Shown here piece after piece: positions 25,983-34,911 of a stretch of 43,751 bases of DNA. The DNA lies in the NCBI GenBank assembly GCA_021812705.1, contig JAKAMT010000006.1:1-43751 (forward strand), written 5' to 3'. Within the stretch, counting starts at the first letter, position 1. Every line of letters begins with the position of its first letter. The notes under the pieces are model-generated. The model ran no database searches and was not told where the DNA came from. It saw only the letters and a program-made list of their open reading frames with translations. The translations under genes and the position numbers were made by a program. This DNA is from Bacteroidota bacterium. Lineage in GTDB: Bacteria; Bacteroidota; Ignavibacteria; Ignavibacteriales; Melioribacteraceae.

Positions 25983-26753
25983 TTGAAAATTCTTATCTCT
26001 AATGATGACGGCATAGACTCTGCGGGAATTTCCGCATTGGCAAAAGAATTAAAAAAGATCGGGGATGTAACTGTTATAGCACCGAGAACAGAGCAGAGCG
26101 CGGTTGGCCACGCCATAACTATGAAAATTCCGCTTAGGATTACCGAATATTTCAAGAACGGTGATTTTTTCGGGTATGCGATTGACGGAACTCCCGCCGA
26201 CTGCATCAAGATCGGCATCAGAAATATATTGAAAGAGCCGCCGGATATCGTTCTATCGGGCATAAATTGCGGCTCGAACACCGCAATTAATATTATCTAT
26301 TCCGGCACTGTTTCCGCCGCGCGCGAGGCTGCAATAATGGATATACCTTCAATAGCGGTCTCAGTGACAGATCATAATCCCAAACATTACGAGTATGCGG
26401 CAAAATTTTCCGCCCGACTTACTCAAATGGTAGTGGAAAAGAAATTAAAAACAGGAACGCTTCTGAATGTGAATGTGCCGGACTTGCCTGAGAGCGAAAT
26501 TGCCGGCGTCCTTTTGACCCAGCAGGGGAAATCGAAATGGGACGATATCTACGAAGAAAGAAGAGATCCTTACGGAAGAAAATATTACTGGCTCACGGGA
26601 AATTTAATTCAGGCGGATGCAACTTTGGATACGGATCAGTTTGCGGTTAGACAGAATTACGTTTCCGTCACACCGGTTCATTTCGATCTTACCGATTATG
26701 AAATGTTCGAATCTATGAAGAACTGGCATTTGGATAAAATGCTGAAACAATAA
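25983..26753 (+). CDS. surE: 5'/3'-nucleotidase SurE
   Basis: SurE is a metal-dependent phosphatase acting on nucleoside monophosphates, a stress-survival protein. The metal-binding Asp pair is in LISNDDGID (residues 4-12, D8 and D9). The later SGINCGSNTAINIIYSGTVS supplies the Asn and Ser of the active site. Length is 256 aa. The frame begins with TTG at 25983. No ATG in frame precedes it that would match the family N-terminus, so the rare start is accepted. The nearest purine-rich sequence is AAAAAAGGGC a few nt upstream. The gene is followed after 13 nt by the large membrane protein. Confidence 0.95.
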   Translation: MKILISNDDGIDSAGISALAKELKKIGDVTVIAPRTEQSAVGHAITMKIPLRITEYFKNGDFFGYAIDGTPADCIKIGIRNILKEPPDIVLSGINCGSNTAINIIYSGTVSAAREAAIMDIPSIAVSVTDHNPKHYEYAAKFSARLTQMVVEKKLKTGTLLNVNVPDLPESEIAGVLLTQQGKSKWDDIYEERRDPYGRKYYWLTGNLIQADATLDTDQFAVRQNYVSVTPVHFDLTDYEMFESMKNWHLDKMLKQ

Positions 26754-26766
26754 CTCAGAAAACTTA

Positions 26767-28902
26767 ATGATGCGGCAGAGCGGATTTAGCATATTTATCG
26801 GCGGCAGCACACCGCTTTTTATTTTGTTTCTTATTCTGATTGCACTCTTCTCTTTCTATATCTACAGATTCACAATTCCCAGGGTCTCCGGCAGAATTAA
26901 ATATCTCCTATTCGCAATCAGATTTTTAATCCTCGCTCTGATACTCTTTGTTATCTATGAACCGGTACTTACTCTCATAAACAGAGAGGTCAATGAATCG
27001 AAAACTTTTATCTATGCAGATAACTCGAATTCAATAGCAGCTAAGGACAGCTCAAAAAGATCCGGCCAGGTCAAATTTATTTTGGATGAACTTAATACCG
27101 GGAGCGGAATAAGAACAAAAAATTTTTCTTTCGGAGCAAAAATTGATTCCGCTAAAACCGACGGAGAATTAGATATCGATTTTAAAGAACCGCTTACAAA
27201 TTTTTCAAAAATCATTCAGCACATCAGAAAAAACAGCGGATGTATAAATTCTGCTGTGATTATAAGCGACGGGATCATTACGGACGGGGTCGATCCTTCC
27301 TACTACGCCGAGAGGCTGCAGGTCCCGGTTTTTACTATCGGAATCGGAGACACCACACGCAAACGCGATATTGAAATAACCGATCTCCTCTTCAATCAGT
27401 TTGTTTACGCGGGAAGGCCTGCTCAAATTGAAGCTGTAATTTCAAATTTCGGATTTGCAGATCAAAAGTGCCGGATCACTCTTAGCGAGGAGAATAAAAT
27501 TATCGCCTCGGAAGAGATAGTTTTAGATGCAGCGGGAGTGAACAGGGCTGCTTTCAATTATAAACCCGCGAGCGGAGGCGAAAAGAAATTAACCCTCTCG
27601 ATTGCCCCTCTTCCCGGTGAATATTCCTCCGCAAACAACAGCCGCACATTTTTTCTTAATGTGATTGATGCTAAAATAAAGATCTGCATTGTTGCGGGAG
27701 CGCCTTCGGCCGACCTTGCAGCAGTAAATGATGCGTTGAGCGCCGATAAGAATTTAAGAATTAAAAAATTGGTCCAGATTTCGCAGAATAAATTTCTGAA
27801 CGATGAATCTGCATCGGTGATAGATAGTGCGGAGATTCTCTTCCTTCTTGATTTTCCTCAACCGAACAGCTCCCCCGGCTTAATAGAAAAGGTTCTCTCC
27901 TCAATCAGCAAGAATAAACCGTTCTTTTTTCTTCTATCCGCTAACGCAGATCTTTCGAAATATGCGAGCCTGGCAAAATATCTTCCGTTCACTATTTCTA
28001 AAAATACAAATGAATCTATCGCTGTTCAGCCGGAATTAAATGCCGGCGAATACTCTTCCTACTTCTCTTCTGCAAACAGCAGAAAAGAATTATGGGATAA
28101 ACTTCCTCCCGTACTTCAGATAAACGGAGAGATAAAAGCTAAACCGGGCAGCACCGTGCTGGCTTCCACACGTATTAAAAATGTTGTAACCGGAAATTCT
28201 CTAATTATCTCTTCCGATCTGGGAGGGAGCAGAGTTTTTTCAATACTTGCGTCGGATATCTGGCGCTGGCAGCTTCAGACTGCGGAAAGCAATCAGGACT
28301 TTTTCCCGAATTTTATGAACGAAATTGTAAAATGGCTCTCTCTTTCGGATCATCAGAGCAGATTCAGAATAACGACAAACAAAAAAATCTATTCACCGGG
28401 CGAAGAAGTAATTTTTTCGGCGCAATTGTATGATCAGACAATGACACCCGTAGATACGGCAAAGATTGATTTAAATATATCGCACAACTCTAAAATCAGC
28501 GAACTGACTTTCATATCTGCAGGGAATGGCATCTACACATCATCATTCAATCCATCGGAACCGGGCGATTATAAATTTACCGGAAAAACAAATGCAGCCG
28601 GATTGACGAATAATGCTGTCTCGGGCAGATTCAGCATAGACGAAATTCCAGCCGAAAAAATTGACACCCGCATGCGCGAGGCCTTTCTGAAAAGTCTTGC
28701 AATTGCCACCGGCGGAAATTATTATTCAATTGAGAATCATTCTCAGCTTGCAGGTATCTTAAAAAAATTGAATGCCAACTCTTCCAAGGAATCTTTTTCA
28801 AAAAAAGAATATTCTCCCTACAGGGATGAATGGATCCTGGCACTAATTGTTCTCCTCTTCTCTTCCGAATGGTTTATAAGAAAAAGAACAGGGATGATTT
28901 AA
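26767..28902 (+). CDS. Large membrane-anchored protein with vWA-like domain
   Basis: The 711-aa protein has two N-terminal helices (about 15-35 and 48-70), a large extracytoplasmic part and a C-terminal helix (about 685-702, followed by RKRTGM). The region VIISDGIITDGVDPS, then VFTIGIGDTT, resembles a von Willebrand A fold. The helix-vWA-helix layout is related to the BatA-like and glutamine amidotransferase-like membrane proteins of this phylum. The metal-adhesion DxSxS motif is altered: it appears as YADNSNSIAAKDSS. A later beta-rich section (about 540-625) resembles an Ig-like domain. It follows surE by 13 nt. Function unknown. Confidence 0.8.
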   Translation: MMRQSGFSIFIGGSTPLFILFLILIALFSFYIYRFTIPRVSGRIKYLLFAIRFLILALILFVIYEPVLTLINREVNESKTFIYADNSNSIAAKDSSKRSGQVKFILDELNTGSGIRTKNFSFGAKIDSAKTDGELDIDFKEPLTNFSKIIQHIRKNSGCINSAVIISDGIITDGVDPSYYAERLQVPVFTIGIGDTTRKRDIEITDLLFNQFVYAGRPAQIEAVISNFGFADQKCRITLSEENKIIASEEIVLDAAGVNRAAFNYKPASGGEKKLTLSIAPLPGEYSSANNSRTFFLNVIDAKIKICIVAGAPSADLAAVNDALSADKNLRIKKLVQISQNKFLNDESASVIDSAEILFLLDFPQPNSSPGLIEKVLSSISKNKPFFFLLSANADLSKYASLAKYLPFTISKNTNESIAVQPELNAGEYSSYFSSANSRKELWDKLPPVLQINGEIKAKPGSTVLASTRIKNVVTGNSLIISSDLGGSRVFSILASDIWRWQLQTAESNQDFFPNFMNEIVKWLSLSDHQSRFRITTNKKIYSPGEEVIFSAQLYDQTMTPVDTAKIDLNISHNSKISELTFISAGNGIYTSSFNPSEPGDYKFTGKTNAAGLTNNAVSGRFSIDEIPAEKIDTRMREAFLKSLAIATGGNYYSIENHSQLAGILKKLNANSSKESFSKKEYSPYRDEWILALIVLLFSSEWFIRKRTGMI

Positions 28903-28923
28903 AGAATAAACCGGGGTTTTTTA

Positions 28924-29325
28924 ATGCCGTTCATAATTTTCGACGAAGCTCATAAAGTGGGATTCAAACCGATCGATTCGGATCATAAAAAAATTGCCTC
29001 TCTCGCAAATAAACTGTACAGATCGGTTTCAAAAAATGATCTTTCTTCATTCAGTTTAACTTTTTCAGAGTTCCTGAATGCCCTGGAACTGCATTTCAGA
29101 AATGAGGAGAAGCTGATGAAAGAAAATAATTTTCCCGGCTATTATTCGCACAAACTAGAGCACGACAGATTTTACAATCAGGTTCTCTCGTTTACGAAAA
29201 ACAAACCGGGTAAAAAGATCATAATCGAACCGGCAAAGCTGGAGAGAATCAGGAACTGGTTCTTTAATCATATTGAGATAAACGACCGCAAGTGCGGTGA
29301 ATTTTTAATAAATAAAGGGTTCTAA
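28924..29325 (+). CDS. Bacteriohemerythrin
   Basis: This is a single-domain hemerythrin, a non-haem diiron protein that binds O2 (and perhaps NO) in the cytoplasm. All seven iron ligands can be placed: H21, H57, E61, H76, H80, H116 and D121, within IDSDHKK, LELHFRNEEKLM, YYSHKLEHDRF and FNHIEIND. Length is 133 aa with no signal or extra domain. It sits 21 nt after the vWA-like gene and 14 nt before comF, a packing that suggests co-transcription without an evident common role. An oxygen or NO buffering role would suit a microaerobic or facultative organism; this is inference. Confidence 0.93.
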   Translation: MPFIIFDEAHKVGFKPIDSDHKKIASLANKLYRSVSKNDLSSFSLTFSEFLNALELHFRNEEKLMKENNFPGYYSHKLEHDRFYNQVLSFTKNKPGKKIIIEPAKLERIRNWFFNHIEINDRKCGEFLINKGF

Positions 29326-29339
29326 AGCCGGCCGTTTAA

Positions 29340-30023
29340 ATGAAAAATCTGATTCAGTTATTGGATTTTTTTCTCCCGCGGTTTTGCCAATGCTGCAAAT
29401 CCAAATTGGAGAGCGACCAATTAATCGCATGCGAGACATGCCTCTCCAAAATTAAACCTGCGACAGATGAGAGATTAAAATTCGAATTCGAGAAGAAATT
29501 CAGAGACGCAAAAGTTATAAGCGGATTTGATTCGCGTTATCTGTTTGAAAAGGAGGGGGAACTTCAGAATCTCATCCACGCACTGAAGTATGAGGGAAAA
29601 TTCAGGATCGGCTTATTTCTCGGCAGAAAATTAGGAGAAAAAATTGAGGCGCGGATATGCGATTGGAAGCCGGATTTTATTATTCCCGTGCCTCTGCATC
29701 ATCTCAAAAAAGCGGAAAGAGGATTCAATCAGTCATACTATTTGGCAAAAGGGATGAGTAGATTTTTAAATATCCCGGTGGCCCAAAAATATTTGAAGAG
29801 GATCCGATTCACCGAGACTCAGACCAATTTAACGCTCGATGAAAGAGCAGACAATATGCTGGGAGCTTTCAAAGTTAAAAAAAGAGAGATGGTTAAGGGG
29901 AAAAATATTCTGATTGTTGACGATGTTATAACTACAGGAGCCACTGTTTCCGAATGCGCAAAAGTTCTGTTGGAAAACGGTGCTTCAAAAGTTTTTGCGG
30001 CTTCGGCGGCAGTAGCAGATTGA
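29340..30023 (+). CDS. comF: ComF-family phosphoribosyltransferase-like protein
   Basis: This 227-aa protein resembles ComF, required for DNA uptake in some bacteria. The N-terminal zinc-binding cysteines occur as CQCC (16-19) and CETC (31-34). The PRPP-binding loop of type I phosphoribosyltransferases is intact as ILIVDDVITTGAT, near residues 190-202. The family phrase PVPLHHLKKAERGFNQ precedes it. Its true substrate is unknown in most bacteria. It is the last gene of the surE unit and ends 13 nt from the convergent kinase. Confidence 0.92.
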   Translation: MKNLIQLLDFFLPRFCQCCKSKLESDQLIACETCLSKIKPATDERLKFEFEKKFRDAKVISGFDSRYLFEKEGELQNLIHALKYEGKFRIGLFLGRKLGEKIEARICDWKPDFIIPVPLHHLKKAERGFNQSYYLAKGMSRFLNIPVAQKYLKRIRFTETQTNLTLDERADNMLGAFKVKKREMVKGKNILIVDDVITTGATVSECAKVLLENGASKVFAASAAVAD

Positions 30024-30036
30024 TTGGGGAGTGGAA

Positions 30037-31068
30037 TTATTTTTCTTTCAGTTTGTCGGGTATTGTAAAACTTACTTTTGTACCCTTTCCTTTATTGCTT
30101 TCGATTTTCAGTGTCCCTCCGTGCATCTCGATCAATTTATTGCAGAGCAAAAGTCCGAGTCCGCTCCCCTTCTCTCCGCTGGTGCCTGCAGTGGAACTAT
30201 TAACGCCTATCTTGAAGAGGGTCTCCTTTTGCGCATCCGTCATTCCAACGCCGTTATCCGAAATGCTTATTACGGTCATTCCGCCGGACTGTTCTCCGCT
30301 GACCTTGATCATACCGCCCGGCCGCGTGAATTTAATCGAGTTAGTCAGGAGATTTTGAAGCACTGAGAGGATCATATTAAGATCCGCATAGATCCAGATA
30401 TTTTCATCCAGGTCATTCAGCATAATCACTTTCTTGGCATCCGCAATCATTTCAAGATTGTTAATTGCCCACTCTGCTTTCTCTTTCATCAAAAACGGTT
30501 CGGGATTAAATACCATTCGCCCGGTCTGCACTTTAGTCCAGTCTAAAAGATTATCTAAAAGCACAAGCACATTGCGGCCGACATTATTAAGTTTTGAGCC
30601 GAACTCTTTTATCTCTTCCGGTCTCAGCGCTTTGTAATCGCCGTGAAGTATCTCTGCAAGTGTAAGGATCGGCTGAAACGGGCTGCGCAAATCGTGCGCT
30701 ATTATCGAATAGAAGAGATCTTTATTTTTATTCAGCTCCTCCAGCTCGTTTATTCTTTTTAAGTGAGCAGACTCTAATTCTCCTCTCTCTTTATCTTCTT
30801 TTTTTATTTTCGAAATAAGGAAACAGAAACAGACAAACAAAATTAAAATGACTGCAAAAATTATTATCGATGTAGTCAGCAGAACAGATTTTAATTCGCC
30901 TATCCGGCTAGTTGCTCCCGATTCATAACCGGATGATATTTTTTCGGCAACTTCCGCCACGGAGGAATAGTTGATGAAAATCAGAATTCCGGCGGATAAC
31001 AAAAGCAGAAGGGCCAGCACAAAAAAATTATTCAGATTCAGTTTGACGGGAGATGCATATTTCTTCAT
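30037..31068 (-). CDS. Membrane sensor histidine kinase without recognised input domain
   Basis: The kinase has two N-terminal helices (about residues 12-31 and 60-90 from the chosen start) flanking a short extracytoplasmic loop. A HisKA domain with H125 in IIAHDLRSPF and a HATPase_c domain follow, with N, G1 (DNGVGM) and G2 (GSGLGLLLC) boxes. No receiver or PAS domain is seen. The open frame can be extended to 31143 through a TTG. The ATG at 31068 is preceded by AGGGG at a suitable distance and begins directly ahead of the first helix, so I chose it (343 aa). It may sense the envelope through its short loop. No response regulator is adjacent on its own operon. Confidence 0.88.
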   Translation of the reverse strand: MKKYASPVKLNLNNFFVLALLLLLSAGILIFINYSSVAEVAEKISSGYESGATSRIGELKSVLLTTSIIIFAVILILFVCFCFLISKIKKEDKERGELESAHLKRINELEELNKNKDLFYSIIAHDLRSPFQPILTLAEILHGDYKALRPEEIKEFGSKLNNVGRNVLVLLDNLLDWTKVQTGRMVFNPEPFLMKEKAEWAINNLEMIADAKKVIMLNDLDENIWIYADLNMILSVLQNLLTNSIKFTRPGGMIKVSGEQSGGMTVISISDNGVGMTDAQKETLFKIGVNSSTAGTSGEKGSGLGLLLCNKLIEMHGGTLKIESNKGKGTKVSFTIPDKLKEK

Positions 31069-31439
31069 CGGTAAATTCCCCTGTATCCTAAAACGCTTAT
31101 TAATTATACCTATAGTTAAGACAGTTTTAAGGAATCCATCCAAGATCGGATAGTGTTACTTAATTATTTCCGGTCAATAAGTCAATTGCGGCCTTCAGCA
31201 TGAGGACCGCTTTATATCCTAAATCACATTCCTCGCGTAGGAATACCCCCTCATTCCCTGAAAACAGATTTACATCTTTTAATAAAGAGTTCGGCTGGTA
31301 TTTAAATGATCAGTTAATTCTTAACGGCGGTGTTCAAGTTATTAACAAACAGACTCCCATGTATAATCTAGTATCGTTTATAATTTTCAATCGGACCCCC
31401 GTTCAGATTGCCTCTCTTCAATTTTAACGGAGAGCATAT
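31069..31439. other. Intergenic stretch with no recognised content
   Basis: Between the two kinase genes, 371 bases hold no RNA gene, repeat or terminator that I can identify. A plus-strand open frame (31200-31427) has no recognisable domain or ribosome binding site and is not accepted as a gene. The promoter of the membrane kinase probably lies in its lower-coordinate neighbour region near 31069-31150. Confidence 0.6.
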
Positions 31440-33053
31440 TCACAATGCGGAATTTTCTTCTTTAACTTTTTCTAAAAAACGGACTCTGAATTTGCTGCCT
31501 ATATTTTTTATGCTTTCCACATCCACCACCGCGTTATTCAGCTCGCAATGTTTTTTTACAATGGCAAGGCCCAGACCCGTGCCTTCGAATAAACGGGAGT
31601 AACTGTTATCTTCCTGAGAGAAGACTTCGAAGAGGAACGGAATATATTCTTCCTTTATACCAATCCCCGTATCCTCCACTTCAACTACAATCTGCTCCTC
31701 TTCATTCATATAGACAGTCGTTTCAATCTTGCCTGAGGTCGTGTACTTGAAACTGTTGTCTATCAGTTGTTTAAATATCTGCTCCAGTCCGTACTTATCT
31801 GCTATGATTTTGGGCGATAAGATTTTATTAGTAAGAATGAATTCGATATTTTTTGCTTTTGCGCGGGCAGAATACGATTTATAAATTTGTTTTAAGACAT
31901 CATCATACAGATCGACTTCCGAAATAATTTTTTCGTAGGTGCCGGTTTGAAGCTGCGCCATCTCCAATATCAGATCGATAGTTCGCTTGATCCTTTCCCC
32001 CTCTTCCTCGATTATTTTAATGCTGTGATTGGTCTCGACAGATTCATTGAAGCCCGATTCGTTCTTCAGCAACTGCACCATATTCATAATCACATTCAGC
32101 GGGGTGCGGATTTCATGCGACATTGTTGCAAGGAATTCAGCTTTCAGCTCTTCGATCTTTCTTTTTTTGGAGAGGGCTGTAAGATATGCGTACTCGGCAT
32201 TTTTTAACGCCGTTATATCATGCACTAAAACCTGATAATACGGCTGGAGGACGCCGCCGATGGTGACCGTATTTGCGCTCTCCCTGAAATAGCCGATACT
32301 CCAATCTTTTCTTATCCACTCCGATTCAAAATCTTTTACTCTCCCGTTTTTTCTTAGATGGGATTTGAACTCTTCTCTTTTTTCCTTGTTTAAAACGCAG
32401 TATTCCTCAAATACACGATTCGGCAGCGAACCGATATTTTCGTAGCCGAGCATTGATAAAAATATTTTGTTCGCGCTCTTTAAATTCCCGTCGTAAAATA
32501 TTTCATAATATCCGATCTCTGCGTCATCATAAATTTCTTTAGCCAGCGTTTCTTTATTTAGAAGAAACACATTAGGACTCATCTTATCTGATATATCTTT
32601 TATGCAGAGATATCTTCCAAGGTAATAATTGTTGATATCGTAAACGTTCTGGCATACAAGGGAGATCCATTTTACTTCCCCGTTCTTTTTGATTATTCTG
32701 AATTCATCCGAAAAGAAATTCATCCCCTCCAGCATTTTCGATTCTTCTCTTACAAACTTATTTAAATCTTTCGGGTGAATTATTCTCTTCAGGAATTGAC
32801 TGTCATCGCCGAACTCTCCGGGATCATATCCGCTTATAAGCCGGCATCGCGGGGACATGAAACTGATCTGGGAATCCGGATTGATCCAGCTGATCCAATC
32901 GTCTGAAAATTCAGCGATTAATTTGAAAATTTTCTCATTGAAATCGGCGTACTTATTCTGGGGTTGAGAGGGCTGGTGTGGTTTTTCGGTAAAAATTTCT
33001 TTTTGACCGGAGTCGGCACCATCATTCAGGTGCCTCAGGTTCTCCTCTTGCAT
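31440..33053 (-). CDS. PAS-domain sensor histidine kinase
   Basis: This is a soluble sensor kinase of 537 aa. Two or three PAS domains lie in the N-terminal part (about 40-280). They include DWISWINPDSQISFMSPRC with a following PAC-like segment, and GYYEIFYDGNLKSANK. HisKA has H313 in TMSHEIRTPLN. HATPase_c shows DTGIGIKEEY and GTGLGLAIVKKH. No membrane helix is present, so it senses a cytoplasmic cue through PAS. The frame can begin one codon earlier at TTG, but the ATG at 33053 is preceded by GGGAGAGGAAAA and is preferred. A LytTR-box-like pair and a terminator hairpin lie upstream, between this gene and the response regulator. Confidence 0.88.
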   Translation of the reverse strand: MQEENLRHLNDGADSGQKEIFTEKPHQPSQPQNKYADFNEKIFKLIAEFSDDWISWINPDSQISFMSPRCRLISGYDPGEFGDDSQFLKRIIHPKDLNKFVREESKMLEGMNFFSDEFRIIKKNGEVKWISLVCQNVYDINNYYLGRYLCIKDISDKMSPNVFLLNKETLAKEIYDDAEIGYYEIFYDGNLKSANKIFLSMLGYENIGSLPNRVFEEYCVLNKEKREEFKSHLRKNGRVKDFESEWIRKDWSIGYFRESANTVTIGGVLQPYYQVLVHDITALKNAEYAYLTALSKKRKIEELKAEFLATMSHEIRTPLNVIMNMVQLLKNESGFNESVETNHSIKIIEEEGERIKRTIDLILEMAQLQTGTYEKIISEVDLYDDVLKQIYKSYSARAKAKNIEFILTNKILSPKIIADKYGLEQIFKQLIDNSFKYTTSGKIETTVYMNEEEQIVVEVEDTGIGIKEEYIPFLFEVFSQEDNSYSRLFEGTGLGLAIVKKHCELNNAVVDVESIKNIGSKFRVRFLEKVKEENSAL

Positions 33054-33095
33054 CAACGATTTTCCTCTCCCTTAAAGATCATTTGCATAATTCAT

Positions 33096-33158
33096 TAAAA
33101 AAGTGGAATTGAAAATTTTTTAAATCCTTACAGCCGGAAGGACATTTTCAATTCCACT
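33096..33158 (-). terminator. Long-stem terminator after the LytTR regulator gene
   Basis: A 14-bp perfect inverted repeat AGTGGAATTGAAAA / TTTTCAATTCCACT (33102-33115 with 33145-33158) encloses a second short stem (TCCTT / AAGGA). On the minus strand it ends in six T (33101-33096). It terminates the regulator transcript and stands just before the PAS kinase gene. Confidence 0.75.
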
Positions 33159-33212
33159 AAGAGGGTGTGTGCAAAAGTAAGAGCCATATAGTGCGGGTAT
33201 AAGCGATATGCG

Positions 33213-33241
33213 ACGAACGATTATATATTGCGACGAACGAT
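33213..33241 (-). promoter_or_regulatory. Putative LytTR-binding direct repeat
   Basis: Two identical ATCGTTCGT 9-mers read on the minus strand at 33221-33213 and 33241-33233, separated by 11 bp (20-bp period, about two helical turns). They sit inside a longer gcgacgaacgat 12-mer repeat. Eight of nine bases match the published LytTR consensus [TA][AC][CA]GTTN[AG][TG]; position 2 is T. The site is 12 nt after the stop of a gene encoding a LytTR regulator and about 160 nt upstream of the PAS kinase start. Confidence 0.45.
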
Positions 33242-33253
33242 AAACTGCGTCTT

Positions 33254-34057
33254 TTAGCTGAAATAGTTCTTTATCCTGCCGTGATAACGCTGGCTTACTT
33301 CCAATCTCTTGCCGCTGTGCTTCATTATCACTGCAAGCCGGTTGCTTGGCAACGGCTCCATTTTACTTACATAATTCAGATTTATAATTGTCTGCCTGTG
33401 AATCCTTAAGAACTGCTCATCGGGCAGCATTCTTACCCAATGAATCATCGGCTTCCTCATTATATATCTCCTGCCGTCAGTCATATAAATGCGCGTGTAG
33501 TCTTTTAAACTTTTTATATACTGAATTTCATTAACCGAATAAAACCCGGGCGATCTTTTGTCATTGATAAATATGTGCCCTTCGTAATTCAGTCTTTTTT
33601 CCGGCTCGCCGGATTCCATTGACCGGACGGATTTTCTTCTTCCGTTCCCGTTCTCCTCCGAATCCCGGTTGAAACTTTCGGCAATTTTTTTACGCTTCTG
33701 CAGCTGCGTTCTGATTGCATTCATCAGTTCATTGTTTGTAAACGGTTTGGTTATGTAATCATCGGCTCCTATATTCATTCCCTTTCGAAGATCTTCCCTT
33801 TGAGTCTTTGCAGTAAGAAAAATAAAAACCGGCATCATCTTTTCATCCAGCTTTTTTAATTCGGTCAGAAGTTTGTAGCCGTTGATATCCGGCAGCATGA
33901 TATCGCATAGTATAAGGTCGGGATTCTCTTCCATAATAATTTTCATTCCCTTCTCGCCTGTGTGAGCAAGGAATGCGTTGAACCCCGTCTCCTTCAGATA
34001 AAGGAATATATTTCCACCAAGATCAACATTATCCTCAATAATCAGAATCTTTTCCAT
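33254..34057 (-). CDS. LytTR-family response regulator
   Basis: This is a DNA-binding response regulator of 267 aa. The receiver (about 1-118) has acidic residues E8/D9, phospho-acceptor D52 (LILCDIMLPDING) and the conserved Lys in DDYITKPF. A basic linker follows (about 120-160). The C-terminal LytTR DNA-binding domain (about 165-265) contains IQYIKSLKDYTRIYM and FLRIHRQTIINLNYV. LytTR proteins bind direct repeats in promoter DNA. It starts immediately after the stop of the upstream kinase gene (TAAATG), so kinase and regulator form a two-component pair. Such LytTR regulators are usually paired with LytS-type kinases, whereas here the partner is of HisKA type. Confidence 0.93.
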   Translation of the reverse strand: MEKILIIEDNVDLGGNIFLYLKETGFNAFLAHTGEKGMKIIMEENPDLILCDIMLPDINGYKLLTELKKLDEKMMPVFIFLTAKTQREDLRKGMNIGADDYITKPFTNNELMNAIRTQLQKRKKIAESFNRDSEENGNGRRKSVRSMESGEPEKRLNYEGHIFINDKRSPGFYSVNEIQYIKSLKDYTRIYMTDGRRYIMRKPMIHWVRMLPDEQFLRIHRQTIINLNYVSKMEPLPSNRLAVIMKHSGKRLEVSQRYHGRIKNYFS

Positions 34058-34852
34058 TTAAACGCGTATCCTGATAATGACTTCCGTTCCTTCATTTAAT
34101 TTGCTTCTGCACTCCACGCGTCCGCCATGCATCCTTATCAGATTTTTAATTATAGCCAGCCCCAAACCCGCGCCCCCTATCGGGGCCGCATTCTTTCCTC
34201 TGAAAAACGGCTGGAAAAGATTTTTCATGTCGCCCGGATCGATTCCGATTCCTTCATCCCTCACAGACAAAAGAATCCATCCCTTCTCCCTTCTGACATC
34301 AATTTTTATTTGTCCGCCGTCGGGAGAAAATTTGACCGCATTGCCGATAAGATTTATAAGAATCTGTTTTAAAATAAAAGCGTCGCATTTAATGCTTTTT
34401 ATTTCGCGATCAATATTTACGCCGAGCAGGTGCTTATCGCCGATATTGACTACGACCTCTTCCAGAATTTCATTTATGATTTTTCTCGGATCGCACCGCT
34501 TCAGAATTATTTTCTTTTGAACTGTTCTTAATTTGTAAAGTTCGGTTATGCGCTCCAGAGTGTCTGTGAGGATGGAGATGGATCTTTTTATCTTTTCTAA
34601 TATCTCAAGTTCTCTTTCCGTATTTCCTTTTTTGATGTAGAATTCCAGAAGTTCGGCTGAACTTTGCATTGTCGCAAGAGGTGTACGGAACTGATGCGAA
34701 GTGGAAGAGATAAATTCCGACTCCATTTTTTTCATTCTCATATCCGGAGGAGATTTTTTAGGTGTGATCTTCGCATTCCCTTTTTTGCCGGATCTTTTTG
34801 ACCCGGATTTTGCGGAAACGGATTTTTTAGAAGCGTGTCTACTTTTTTTCAT
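34058..34852 (-). CDS. Soluble HisKA sensor kinase with Lys/Ser-rich N-terminus
   Basis: This 264-aa kinase has H53 in STSHQFRTPLA and HATPase_c boxes DEGIGIDPGD and GAGLGLAIIKNL. There is no transmembrane helix or PAS domain. Instead residues 2-42 are a highly basic, Lys/Ser/Gly-rich low-complexity tail (for example SAKSGSKRSGKKGNAK), which could bind nucleic acid or acidic partners or mediate localisation. Its stop abuts the regulator's start codon. It lies 59 nt downstream of argS on the same strand. The tail is unusual for this family. Confidence 0.9.
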   Translation of the reverse strand: MKKSRHASKKSVSAKSGSKRSGKKGNAKITPKKSPPDMRMKKMESEFISSTSHQFRTPLATMQSSAELLEFYIKKGNTERELEILEKIKRSISILTDTLERITELYKLRTVQKKIILKRCDPRKIINEILEEVVVNIGDKHLLGVNIDREIKSIKCDAFILKQILINLIGNAVKFSPDGGQIKIDVRREKGWILLSVRDEGIGIDPGDMKNLFQPFFRGKNAAPIGGAGLGLAIIKNLIRMHGGRVECRSKLNEGTEVIIRIRV

Positions 34853-34911
34853 CTCTGCCCGGTAAATTATTTTTTTAATCGCCGCGGGAGAATAAGTGAA
34901 TTAAAGCTTCA

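Noticed and set aside
31069-31143. 25-codon extension of the membrane kinase from TTG
   Set aside because: The ATG at 31068 has AGGGG upstream and directly precedes the membrane helix.
31200-31427. 75-aa plus-strand open frame between the two kinase genes
   Set aside because: No domain, no ribosome binding site, and nothing in its composition or neighbours that supports translation.
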